A stretch of 19,821 nucleotides of DNA, taken from the NCBI GenBank assembly GCA_035478795.1, contig DATIJJ010000018.1:1-19821 (forward strand). Reading direction: 5' to 3'. A program made the translations under genes and the position numbers. Source of the DNA: DATIJJ01 sp035478795. GTDB lineage: Bacteria; Pseudomonadota; Gammaproteobacteria; DSM-16500. Position 1 is the stretch's first letter. The number at the start of each line of letters is the position of its first letter. Shown here in pieces: positions 1-6,592 of this stretch. The notes under the pieces are model-generated. The model made no database searches and had not been told where the DNA came from. It saw nothing but the letters and a program-made list of their open reading frames with translations.

Positions 1-38
1 CATATTGGCACGATTTATTTGATCAATTATCTCCATAG

Positions 39-97
39 AAGGCGCTGGGTCCCGCTTAAAGAGCGTCGCGGGATGACGCACGGATAGGGATCAGTGA
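39..97. repeat. Dispersed repeat, half copy
   Basis: This stretch nearly matches the right arm and downstream flank of the long inverted repeat at 16351-16484. It runs from AAGGCGCTGGGTCCCGCTT-like sequence through GACGCA and on into GGATAGGGATCAGTGA. Differences are a single base in the arm (CTTAAAG against CTTGAAG) and one just after it. Only the right arm is visible; the matching left arm would lie before base 1. The conserved tail outside the palindrome shows that the repeat unit is larger than the hairpin. No coding potential is seen in 1-120. Confidence 0.75.
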
Positions 98-125
98 ATG
101 TGGCGGCCTGTTAAGTATATGTCAG

Positions 126-214
126 AAAAACCCCGGGCTAAAATTCAAAAAACCCCGAGCTAAAATTCAAAAAAACCCCGAGCTAAAATTCAAAAAAAAC
201 CCGGGCTAAAGCTC
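126..214. repeat. Tandem 21-23 bp repeats of a terminator arm
   Basis: Four adjacent units lie at 126-146, 147-168, 169-191 and 192-214. Each has the form A(5-8) CCC(C)G(A/G)GCTAAAATTC, and they differ mainly in A-tract length. The fourth unit is the left arm of the terminator at 194-227. Read on the minus strand, the array is a terminator followed by three further copies of its T-rich second arm. It lies just downstream of the minus-strand gene ending at 245. The unit is too short and spacerless to be a CRISPR array. Confidence 0.85.
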
Positions 215-227
215 ACCCGGGTTTTTT
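194..227. terminator. Bidirectional Rho-independent terminator
   Basis: AAAAAACCCGGG (194-205), a 10-nt loop and CCCGGGTTTTTT (216-227) form a perfect 12-bp stem with T-tracts on both strands. It lies 17 bp past the stop codon of the small exported protein on the minus strand, so it most likely ends that transcript. Confidence 0.85.
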
Positions 228-244
228 CAAACAGTGATTAAAAT

Positions 245-544
245 TTATTGGCCTGAAACACTTTCAAATTCTTTCATCTGTTTTTTCATGTCAGCAATTT
301 TATCCATACGGCATTGTTTGATGATCGCAGGATCCACCATCACGCCTTTCACGGATTTGCCCATGATGACAGGCTTCATGCAATCCATCCAGAATCGTTT
401 GTCACCATTGTCACCTTTTACATAACCTGCTTTTTTGCAGGCATCGACAACGGTCATGCAAGCCTTGCTATCCATCATGTGCGCGAAAACAGAAGAAGAA
501 AACAGGATTGTTATTAATGCCAAACCCATATGAATTTTACGCAT
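245..544 (-). CDS. Small exported four-cysteine protein, unknown function
   Basis: The product is 99 aa. Residues 1-21 look like a signal peptide: basic MRK, a hydrophobic core, and an SVFA cleavage site before H22. The mature part is about 78 aa and has four cysteines (C29, C36, C55, C78), enough for two disulfides, plus many Met and Lys residues. A clear Shine-Dalgarno (GGAGG, six bases before the ATG) fixes the start, and a strong terminator follows the stop. It lies 32 bp downstream of the DUF1328 gene on the same strand and could share its transcript. I infer a periplasmic location. I do not recognise the family and assign no function. Confidence 0.8.
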   Translation of the reverse strand: MRKIHMGLALITILFSSSVFAHMMDSKACMTVVDACKKAGYVKGDNGDKRFWMDCMKPVIMGKSVKGVMVDPAIIKQCRMDKIADMKKQMKEFESVSGQ

Positions 545-576
545 TGTAGCCTCCAGTGATAAATAAGATGAAACGG

Positions 577-750
577 TTAAGGCAATCGGGATCTGCCAAT
601 CAAATGCATGATGAGCGAAACAACAAACAGGATAAGGAAAATAAAGAAAATGATTCTTGCGATTTCTGCAGCGGCGACGGCAACACCGGAAAAACCCAAA
701 ACGCCTGCAATGATCGCGACTACCAAAAATACCAGAACCCAGCGTAACAT
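577..750 (-). CDS. DUF1328 (UPF0391/YtjA-type) small membrane protein
   Basis: The product is 57 aa, starting MLRWVLVFLVVAIIAGVLGF and ending IGRSRLP. It has two hydrophobic segments (about residues 4-20 and 31-52) around an Ala-rich turn (VAVAAAEIAR). The MLRW start, the AGVLGFSG motif and the FFIFLILFVVSLI segment are typical of DUF1328, small inner-membrane proteins of about 50-60 aa. The function is unknown; family members are often reported with envelope-stress genes. A GGGGGA motif seven bases before the ATG serves as ribosome-binding site. It lies between rluB (78 bp upstream) and the small exported protein (32 bp downstream), all on the same strand. The plus-strand reading of this segment is a shadow. 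Confidence 0.88.
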   Translation of the reverse strand: MLRWVLVFLVVAIIAGVLGFSGVAVAAAEIARIIFFIFLILFVVSLIMHLIGRSRLP

Positions 751-786
751 AGTGAATCCCCCATTGTCTGATTTTTAAAGGATCAA

Positions 787-816
787 ATATTACTCTAATA
801 TTTTTTGGTGAAACAA
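787..816 (-). promoter_or_regulatory. Candidate sigma-70 promoter for the DUF1328 gene
   Basis: On the minus strand, TTGTTT (811-816) and TAATAT (787-792) are 18 bp apart, 37-66 bp upstream of the DUF1328 ATG and just after the rluB stop. The -10 region overlaps a weak AT-only hairpin (785-803). This is inference from consensus only. Confidence 0.4.
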
Positions 817-828
817 TCCATCAGGATA

Positions 829-1659
829 TTAGGAGTGTCTCGCTTTTTTTCGCGGAAAATCCCGCTTTTGTGCCCCATGAGATCGTTTTTTGATCTTATT
901 TTCTTCAATTGAATGATTTGTGGCGCCTGCTGAATCCATCCCCGGTAATTTGGAAATATCATCAACGGTTAATTCAGCCCATTTCCCGGGACGCAACAAT
1001 CTCGGAAGCGTGATATGACCAAACCGCACACGAATGAGCCGACTGACCATCACATGCTGCGATTCCCACAAACGCCGAACCATGCGGTTTCGACCTTCCC
1101 GGACGAGGACATGATACCAGTGGTTACTGCCTTCACCCCCCGCATCCATAATCTCGTCAAACTGCGCGGGACCATCTTCCAGTCTCACGCCGGTTTTTAA
1201 TTTTTTTAACATGTCCGTCGTCACCTGGCCTTTGATGCGCACAGCATATTCCCGTTCAATTTCAGAAGAAGGATGCATCAGGCGGTTCGCCAGATCGCCA
1301 TTATTGGTGAGCAGCAACACACCGGATGTGTTGTAATCAAGCCGTCCGACCGAAATCCAGCGACCATTGCGTAACATCGGTAAACGATCAAACACTGTCC
1401 TGCGTCCTTCGGGATCATGGCGCGAACAAATTTCACCTTCGGGTTTGTGATACAAAATCACACGGGATTTTTGTGTTGCGCTTTTTACAAGGTTGACATC
1501 CCGGCCATCGACACGCACGTTGTCATCCCCTGTCATGCGATCGCCCAATTTTGCCATCAATCCATTTACAGAGATCCGGCCTTCGCGCAGCCATTCTTCG
1601 ACTTCGCGACGCGAACCAAGGCCTGCATTGGCCAGTACTTTTTGAATTTTTTCACTCAT
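829..1659 (-). CDS. rluB: 23S rRNA pseudouridine synthase RluB
   Basis: From the ATG at 1659 the product is 276 aa. An S4 RNA-binding domain (MSEKIQKVLANAGLGSRREV, about 1-60) is followed by an RsuA/RluB/E/F-type catalytic domain. The active-site Asp is in GRLDYNTSG (about D108). The C-terminal tail is basic (KKRSHGAQKR onward), as is usual in RluB. By family, it isomerises the uridine equivalent to E. coli U2605 of 23S rRNA in the cytoplasm. The frame is open further upstream to 1704, but the S4 domain starts at MSEK. That ATG overlaps the scpB stop by 8 bp (ATGAGTGA), suggesting translational coupling. scpA-scpB-rluB is a common gammaproteobacterial order. RluB is favoured over RluE/F by the S4 domain, the basic tail and the neighbours. 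Confidence 0.93.
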   Translation of the reverse strand: MSEKIQKVLANAGLGSRREVEEWLREGRISVNGLMAKLGDRMTGDDNVRVDGRDVNLVKSATQKSRVILYHKPEGEICSRHDPEGRRTVFDRLPMLRNGRWISVGRLDYNTSGVLLLTNNGDLANRLMHPSSEIEREYAVRIKGQVTTDMLKKLKTGVRLEDGPAQFDEIMDAGGEGSNHWYHVLVREGRNRMVRRLWESQHVMVSRLIRVRFGHITLPRLLRPGKWAELTVDDISKLPGMDSAGATNHSIEENKIKKRSHGAQKRDFPRKKARHS

Positions 1660-2317
1660 GGGAATGTATGTGTTCTTCTTCAGTGGGTAAAATAAGCGGA
1701 TCATCAGTTTCTTCTGCCGGTTCCATCAGCGTGTCGTTCAATTGGAGTTGAACCTGTAATTTCGCTTCCTGTGTTTCAAGATCAGACAGTGCGGCAAGTG
1801 TCGGCAATTCATCCAGTGTTTTCAAGTTAAAATGATCCAGAAAATGTTTGGTTGTGCCATACAATGCCGGTTTTCCGGGCACTTCGCGATAGCCAATCAC
1901 GCGGATCCATTCGCGCTCGAGCAGCGTTTTTGTAATGTGTGAACTGACCGTCACGCCACGAATGTCTTCCACTTCCGCACGGGTAACCGGTTGGCGATAG
2001 GCGATGAGTGCGAGTGTTTCAAGCAGTGCGCGTGAATATTTTGGCGGACGTTCTTCCCATAATTTAACGAGCCAGTGGCTGAATGCCGTTCTTGCCTGAA
2101 ATTGAAAACCGCTGGCAGTTTCCTTTAATTCAATACCACTGGCTGCGTAGCGTTCGGCAAGGGCAGCCAGTGCTTTTTTGAGTAGAGCGGTATCCGGTTC
2201 ACTGCCTTCATCAAATAATTTTTGCATCATGGCGAGTGACAGCGGACGTCCCGCGACCATCATGGCGGCTTCGAGAATGTTTTCCAGAGGCAAGGTATCT
2301 TTCATCGTCATCGTCAT
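1652..2317 (-). CDS. scpB: Segregation and condensation protein B
   Basis: The product is 221 aa, a kleisin-associated winged-helix protein that dimerises and binds ScpA to regulate the SMC condensin complex. The ScpB pattern is visible in LENILEAAMMVAGRPLSL near the N terminus, RALLETLALIAYRQPVTRAEVEDIRG at the hinge between the winged-helix domains, and VIGYREVPGKPALYGTT. The acidic C terminus is longer than the core fold. Three in-frame ATGs (MTMTMK) lie within 15 bases; the first has GAGG five bases upstream, so I use it. It starts 8 bp after the scpA stop and overlaps rluB by 8 bp, so the three genes form a tight operon. Confidence 0.95.
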   Translation of the reverse strand: MTMTMKDTLPLENILEAAMMVAGRPLSLAMMQKLFDEGSEPDTALLKKALAALAERYAASGIELKETASGFQFQARTAFSHWLVKLWEERPPKYSRALLETLALIAYRQPVTRAEVEDIRGVTVSSHITKTLLEREWIRVIGYREVPGKPALYGTTKHFLDHFNLKTLDELPTLAALSDLETQEAKLQVQLQLNDTLMEPAEETDDPLILPTEEEHIHSHE

Positions 2318-2325
2318 CGTTTCCT

Positions 2326-3141
2326 CTACGCGTTTTGTAAAACAGTTTTGAGATGAATGGGTGAAAAAGGCGCTGCCTGAACGAATTCAATGACATGGTC
2401 TTTCAATAATTCGAGCATTGCAAGAAACGTGACAACAACACCGGGACGTCCTTCCTCGATCGTAAACAAACTGTTGAATTCGACAAATTCCCGATCGTGA
2501 AGCGCGGATAAAATCCGCGTCATGCGATCGGCTACCGAGAGCGCTTCACGTTGAATGTCATGGCTTTGATGCAGTTTGGCGCGTTTCATGACATCGCTTA
2601 ATGCGAGCAGTAATTCAGACAGGTCGACAGTGGGTTCCGGTTTTTCAATCACAATGTCCTGTAGCCCGGCCGCGGCTGCAAACGTATCACGACCGTGACG
2701 CGGCAGTTGATCGATTGCTTCAGCCACTTTTTTAATGCGTTCATATTCCATCAATCGGCGAATCAGTTCGGCACGCGGATCTTCCTCAAGCGTGTCGGGA
2801 TTTTCAGGGCGAGGCAATAACATCCGCGATTTGATTTCAGCCAGAATCGCTGCCATGACGAGATATTCCGCAGCGAGTTCCAGCGACACTTCTTTCATCA
2901 ATTCCACATAATCCATGTATTGCCGGGTGACTTCCGCAATCGGGATATCGAGAATATTCAGATTCTGTTTTTTGATGAGATAAAGCAGAAGATCGAGCGG
3001 GCCTTCAAAGGCTTCGAGAAAGACTTCCATCGCATCCGGCGGGATGTAGAGATCTTTGGGAAGCGAGGTCAGTGCTTCGCCACGGATCAGGGCGAAGGGG
3101 GCGATCGTTTCGGCAGATTGTATGATATCGAGGTTGCTCAT
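2326..3141 (-). CDS. scpA: Segregation and condensation protein A (kleisin)
   Basis: The product is 271 aa. ScpA is the kleisin that bridges the SMC heads and recruits ScpB. The signature FEGPLDLLLYLIKKQNLNILDIPI lies at about 44-67, followed by EYLVMAAILAEIKSRMLLP and an acidic stretch (PDTLEEDPRAELIRRLMEY). The C-terminal winged helix includes FTIEEGRPGVVVTFLAMLELLK. About 38 residues precede the kleisin signature. I use MSNLDII, although no strong Shine-Dalgarno precedes it; a later start at MEVFLEAF is possible. It is divergent from sua5 with 45 bp between the starts. No smc gene is in the window. Confidence 0.94.
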   Translation of the reverse strand: MSNLDIIQSAETIAPFALIRGEALTSLPKDLYIPPDAMEVFLEAFEGPLDLLLYLIKKQNLNILDIPIAEVTRQYMDYVELMKEVSLELAAEYLVMAAILAEIKSRMLLPRPENPDTLEEDPRAELIRRLMEYERIKKVAEAIDQLPRHGRDTFAAAAGLQDIVIEKPEPTVDLSELLLALSDVMKRAKLHQSHDIQREALSVADRMTRILSALHDREFVEFNSLFTIEEGRPGVVVTFLAMLELLKDHVIEFVQAAPFSPIHLKTVLQNA

Positions 3142-3186
3142 GGGGCGTATTTTACCTAAGATAGCCGACTATTTAAACGGATAATC

Positions 3187-4134
3187 ATGCAAAAAGACGA
3201 TATTTCACAGGCAGTTTTCGAATTACGCGCCGGAAATCTCGTGGCCATTCCGACAGAAACCGTCTATGGCCTCGGGGCGGATGCGCGTAATCCCGTGGCT
3301 GTTCGAAAAATTTTCCTTGCCAAACAACGGCCTTCGGATCATCCGGTGATTGTGCATCTTCACGATCTGTCGCAATTGCCGGAATGGACGCGGGACGTGT
3401 CGGATGAGGCTTTATTACTGGCTAACACGTTCTGGCCAGGTCCCCTGACGCTTATTTTGAAAAAAGCGCCAACCGTGCATGAAATCATCACGGGCGGGCA
3501 GGATACCATTGGAATCCGCATTCCGAATCATCCGGTGGCACTGGCTGTTTTAAAAGCCTTTGGCAGCGGGATTGCAGCGCCTTCTGCAAACCGGTTTGGG
3601 CGGATCAGTCCGACAACAGCCACGGCTGTGCGGGAAGAGCTGGGTGAGGCTCTCCATTTGATTCTGGAAGGCGGTCAATGTGCGGTGGGTCTGGAATCCA
3701 CGATTGTCGATATGAGTGGCTCAACACCGGTTATTTTGCGCCCCGGCATGATAACAGCCGGGCAGATTGAAGCGGTCCTGAAAGCGCCTTTGGCACACCA
3801 CAAAAATAACGCGCCACGTGTATCGGGTTCATTCCATTCGCACTATGCGCCGGTCACGAAAACGCTATTGTGTTCGACGGAGCAGATTGACGTTTTATTA
3901 ACAAAACCGAAAGAAAATATCGCCATTCTCGCGAGAACTTTTTCAACCGATCATCCGTCGGTGATCCGGATGCCAGCGGATCCGCTTCATTACGCGCATG
4001 ATGTGTATCAGGTGTTGCGGGAGCTTGATAAAAAAAACTTGCAGGAAATTATCATCGAACAGGTGCCAGACACGATTGAGTGGGCTGCGATCCGGGATCG
4101 TCTGACACGTGCCGCGCATTCAATCATACGGTGA
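3187..4134 (+). CDS. L-threonylcarbamoyladenylate synthase, Sua5 type
   Basis: The product is 315 aa. It makes threonylcarbamoyl-AMP from Thr, bicarbonate and ATP, the first step of t6A37 in ANN-decoding tRNAs. The YrdC-like domain (about 1-200) shows IPTETVYGLGADA, the KQRP(S)DHP loop, FWPGPLTLIL, and IGIRIPNHP leading to APSANRFGRISPT. The linker (RVSGSFHSHYAP, about 215-226) and the following alpha/beta part form the C-terminal Sua5 domain that short TsaC (about 190 aa) lacks, so this is the long Sua5 form. It stands alone, divergent from scpA, and the palindrome-rich stretch begins 18 bp after its stop. No strong Shine-Dalgarno is visible. Confidence 0.94.
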   Translation: MQKDDISQAVFELRAGNLVAIPTETVYGLGADARNPVAVRKIFLAKQRPSDHPVIVHLHDLSQLPEWTRDVSDEALLLANTFWPGPLTLILKKAPTVHEIITGGQDTIGIRIPNHPVALAVLKAFGSGIAAPSANRFGRISPTTATAVREELGEALHLILEGGQCAVGLESTIVDMSGSTPVILRPGMITAGQIEAVLKAPLAHHKNNAPRVSGSFHSHYAPVTKTLLCSTEQIDVLLTKPKENIAILARTFSTDHPSVIRMPADPLHYAHDVYQVLRELDKKNLQEIIIEQVPDTIEWAAIRDRLTRAAHSIIR

Positions 4135-4152
4135 TTTGACCCCCGAATCGCC

Positions 4153-4332
4153 GGCGTTGTTGCATAAATCAGGCCTCAATCGGAGCGTCATCCTGAGGCA
4201 TCTTCTCGCCGAAGGATCATCTGCTATTTCCAAAGACTTTTTTGCGAGAACTTATAAATAGCAGCGGATCCTTCGCTAAAAAACGTGCTCAGGATGACGC
4301 TCCGATTGAGGCCTGATTTATGCAACAACGCC
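4153..4332. mobile_element. 180-bp MITE-like palindrome with 9-bp target duplication
   Basis: Both ends begin GGCGTTGTTGCATAAATC (read inward), and the similarity between arms continues to the centre (AATCGGAGCGTCATCCTGAG, then GGATC and GCTATTT). The element is flanked by a perfect 9-bp direct repeat, CGAATCGCC (4144-4152 and 4333-4341), so its borders are exact. The termini resemble those of IS5-family, IS903-group elements (GGC(T/G)TTGTTG-AATAAATC type), which also make 9-bp duplications. No transposase is encoded, so movement would need a transposase in trans. It lies 18 bp downstream of the sua5 stop. Confidence 0.85.
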
Positions 4333-4358
4333 CGAATCGCCAACGAGACGAAAAATAA

Positions 4359-4447
4359 AAAACCCTGTATAATCAACAAGTTACAAAAATTCAAACTAAA
4401 ACCATGGGGTACGATATCGAAATTTCCCTGTATAATCAAGTAGTTAC
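4359..4447. repeat. Direct repeats of CCCTGTATAATCAA
   Basis: CCCTGTATAATCAA followed by AAGTTACA or GTAGTTACA occurs near 4361 and again near 4429. A shorter relative, AGTATAATCAAG, lies near 5009. Each contains TATAAT, a perfect -10 hexamer, but none has a convincing -35 at the right distance. No gene follows on the plus strand. They may be remnants of a duplicated sequence. Confidence 0.5.
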
Positions 4448-4538
4448 AGACTTATCCTCAGTCGAGCCCTTTTTGAGTCTTTTTGTATTGGACAATTTTT
4501 TAACATGCTGCCTGGAACACCTTCCCCCTGCGGAGGAA

Positions 4539-4939
4539 GGCGTTGTTGCGTAAATCAGGCTTCGACCGGAGCGTCATCAACCATGTTGATTTATGGTTAT
4601 TAGAAGCCTCAATCGAAGCGTCATCCTGAGGCAGTTTTTCGCCGAAGGATCCACTGCGATTTTAAAGTACTTGCAAAAAGAGCGGTAGGGTGGGCAAAGG
4701 CCGCCTTTTGGCCGTGCCCACCGATTTGATTAAATCAATTGCTCAAAATAAAATGGTGGGCACGATCAAAAAACGATCTTTGCCCACCCTACCGTTCTTT
4801 TTGCGAGAGCTTTGTAATAAGCAGTGGATCCTTCGGCGAAAAACTGCCTCAGGATGACGCTTCGATTGAGGTTTCGAATAACCATAAATCAACATGGTTG
4901 ATGACGCTCCGGTCGAGGCCTGATTTACGCAACAACGCC
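4539..4939. mobile_element. 401-bp nested palindromic element
   Basis: The ends are GGCGTTGTTGCGTAAATC in inverted orientation, matching the 180-bp element at 4153. The arms, about 170 bp each and roughly 90% alike by eye, share AGCGTCATCAACCATGTTGA, then CGAAGCGTCATCCTGAGGCA, then CGCCGAAGGATCCACTGC. Compared with the 180-bp element there is an extra block of about 44 bp (AACCATGTTGATTTATGG and onward) in both arms, and the centre is replaced by a GGTGGGCA/TGCCCACC repeat. A clean 9-bp duplication is not seen: the flanks are GCGGAGGAA and GCGGAAGGC, although GGAAGGCGTT occurs at both junctions. There is no convincing ORF. Confidence 0.75.
4683..4794. repeat. Central double-hairpin repeat
   Basis: CGGTAGGGTGGGCA (4683-4696) pairs with TGCCCACCCTACCG (4781-4794). 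Inside, each half folds on its own: GGTGGGCA (4689-4696) with TGCCCACC (4715-4722), and another GGTGGGCA/TGCCCACC pair around 4755-4789. The result is a cloverleaf-like palindrome at the core of the 401-bp element. It looks like an independent repeat family captured by that element. Confidence 0.7.
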
Positions 4940-5062
4940 GCGGAAGGCGTTCCAGGCAGCGTTTTTAAAAATTGTACCGTACAAAGGCCGGCAATACTAA
5001 AATATCTAGTATAATCAAGTGGCCGCAGTGTTTTTTGGCCATTGCTCCGAGTCTATCCGTTA

Positions 5063-5112
5063 GAATATACCTGTATATTTTACAAGATTTCGTAAAATAT
5101 ACAGGTATATTC
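5063..5112. repeat. AT-rich perfect inverted repeat between sua5 and icd
   Basis: Two perfect 21-bp arms (5063-5083 and 5092-5112), rich in TATAC/GTATA, are separated by the 8-nt spacer AAGATTTC. CCGT/ACGG pairing continues outside after two mismatches. It lies 18 bp beyond the icd stop on the minus strand and could act as a 3' stem-loop that ends or stabilises the transcript. It lacks the GC-rich stem and T-tract of a standard intrinsic terminator. The rest of 4967-5130 shows nothing clear. Confidence 0.7.
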
Positions 5113-5130
5113 CCACGGAAAGGGAGTTTT

Positions 5131-6591
5131 TTACTGCCCCTGCGCCAGCGAGAACCCTAACTTCCCATCAAACGTATACAGATTTTCCGTTTTAATCACA
5201 TCAAGACCCAGTTGATTAAACTGTTGCAGCAGATCGAGAATGTCTTCGTGTGAAATAATTCCGAGCGATTTCACGTCGGTTGTCGTCTGAAAACGGCAAC
5301 TGCAATGATTGGCGTAGGGCGCGTCAATCATACAGTCCGGCCAGATTTTTAAACCGCGGCTGGTGATAATAACCGGTTTCAGTTTGCTTTGGATCATTAA
5401 TAATTTTTCGCCGATTTGATCCGGTGTCAAATCCGGATTGTCGATGAAAACATCCACACCGACCAGCGCTTTTTTCGCAAGCGGTTTTTTGACAGCACCA
5501 TAACATTCAATTTTCGCGCGCACATTATTTTGATAATCAACTGATTTCAAACGCGACGGTTTTTGGCCAAGACGCGCAATGACAGCATTTGCAAATTCAC
5601 TCGTTGACGCTTTGGTTTTGCTATATTTTTCTGAATAAATATCCGCTGTGTGAATGCCATCTTCCAATGTTTTCAACCACGCATTTTCAATGTGTGCTGC
5701 CAGTTCCGGTTGATTGATGTGGATCAATAGCTGGATCGCACCATGCAATAATCCCGATGGATTCGCGATATTTTTTCCGGCAATATCAGGAGCTGATCCA
5801 TGAATCGCTTCAAACATCGCCATGTGATTTCCAACATTCGCAGAACCTGCCAATCCCACCGATCCTGCAATTTGCGCCGCGACATCCGATAAAATATCGC
5901 CATATAAATTCGATGTCACAATCACATCAAATCGTTCAGGCTGATCCGCAACGAGCGCGGTACCAATGTCGATAATCAAATGTTCATGCGAAATGTCAGG
6001 ATAGTCTGCTGCAATTTCATTGAAGACCTGATGGAAAATCCCATCGGTCATTTTCATGATGTTATCCTTGCTAAGACACGTCACTTTTTTGCGATTAAAT
6101 TTGCGCGCATACTCAAACGCGTAATGCACAATGCGCTCACATCCCGGACGCGTGACGAGTTTCAAACACTGATACACTTCATCGGTTTGGCGATGTTCAA
6201 TTCCCGCATACGTGCCTTCTTCATTTTCGCGAATAATCACGAGATCCATCGTTGGGTGTTTCGTTGCAACAAAAGGTGCGTACGCTGTGCAGGGACGCAC
6301 ATTGGCGAATAATCCCAATGTTTTTCGTAACGTCACATTTAAACTTTTATAACCACCGCCTTGCGGGGTGGTGATCGGGCCTTTTAATAACACTTTCGTG
6401 CGTTTTAAGGATTGCCATGCCGCGTCCGGAATGCCGGTGGTGTTGCCCGTCAGATAAATTTTTTCTCCGACTTCGATGATCTCCGGTTCAATCGGTACCT
6501 GGGCTGCCGTTAAAATGGCCAGTGTTGCCTGCATGATTTCAGGTCCAATACCGTCGCCATACGCAACGGTGATGGGTGTTTTAATTGTCAT
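5131..6591 (-). CDS. icd: Isocitrate dehydrogenase, long NAD-type
   Basis: From the ATG at 6591 (MTIKTPITVAYGDGIGPEIM) the product is 486 aa. It oxidatively decarboxylates isocitrate to 2-oxoglutarate in the TCA cycle. The isocitrate/isopropylmalate dehydrogenase core covers about 1-335, with substrate loop SLNVTLRKTLGLFANVRPC, IIRENEEGTYAG, LYGDILSDVAAQIAGSVGLAGSAN and HGSAPDIAGKNIANPSG. In E. coli IDH the residues at the APDIAG position are Lys-Tyr and specify NADP; the Asp-Ile here predicts NAD. About 140 further residues form the C-terminal domain of the Rickettsia-type long IDHs, which are about 480 aa. The upstream open frame to 6873 is out-of-frame murF sequence. One base separates its start from the murF stop, implying a murF-icd transcript. 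Confidence 0.92.
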   Translation of the reverse strand: MTIKTPITVAYGDGIGPEIMQATLAILTAAQVPIEPEIIEVGEKIYLTGNTTGIPDAAWQSLKRTKVLLKGPITTPQGGGYKSLNVTLRKTLGLFANVRPCTAYAPFVATKHPTMDLVIIRENEEGTYAGIEHRQTDEVYQCLKLVTRPGCERIVHYAFEYARKFNRKKVTCLSKDNIMKMTDGIFHQVFNEIAADYPDISHEHLIIDIGTALVADQPERFDVIVTSNLYGDILSDVAAQIAGSVGLAGSANVGNHMAMFEAIHGSAPDIAGKNIANPSGLLHGAIQLLIHINQPELAAHIENAWLKTLEDGIHTADIYSEKYSKTKASTSEFANAVIARLGQKPSRLKSVDYQNNVRAKIECYGAVKKPLAKKALVGVDVFIDNPDLTPDQIGEKLLMIQSKLKPVIITSRGLKIWPDCMIDAPYANHCSCRFQTTTDVKSLGIISHEDILDLLQQFNQLGLDVIKTENLYTFDGKLGFSLAQGQ

Positions 6592-6592
6592 G

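Larger units (their letters stand above)
4507..4966 (+). terminator. Ancestral terminator hairpin split by an insertion
   Basis: GCTGCCTGGAACACCTTCC (4507-4525) and GGAAGGCGTTCCAGGCAGC (4942-4960) pair over 19 bp with one mismatch, and GTTTTT follows at 4961. The flanks also match in inverted orientation (ACAATTTTTTAA against TTTTTAAAAATTGT). With the inserted element removed, the arms meet across a loop of about 6-9 nt and form a classic intrinsic terminator. Its place between convergent sua5 and icd fits that role. The arms are now 416 bp apart. Confidence 0.65.

Noticed and set aside
126..214. Short regular repeats as a possible CRISPR array
   Set aside because: Units are 21-23 bp and directly adjacent without spacers. 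They are copies of the adjoining terminator arm.
556..747. Plus-strand 63-aa open frame
   Set aside because: It is antisense to the DUF1328 gene, has a charged low-complexity composition, and the minus-strand reading matches a known family.
4739..5014. Plus-strand 91-aa open frame and neighbours in 4135-5130
   Set aside because: They fall in palindromic repeat arms and show no family pattern or ribosome-binding site. They are by-products of inverted repeats.
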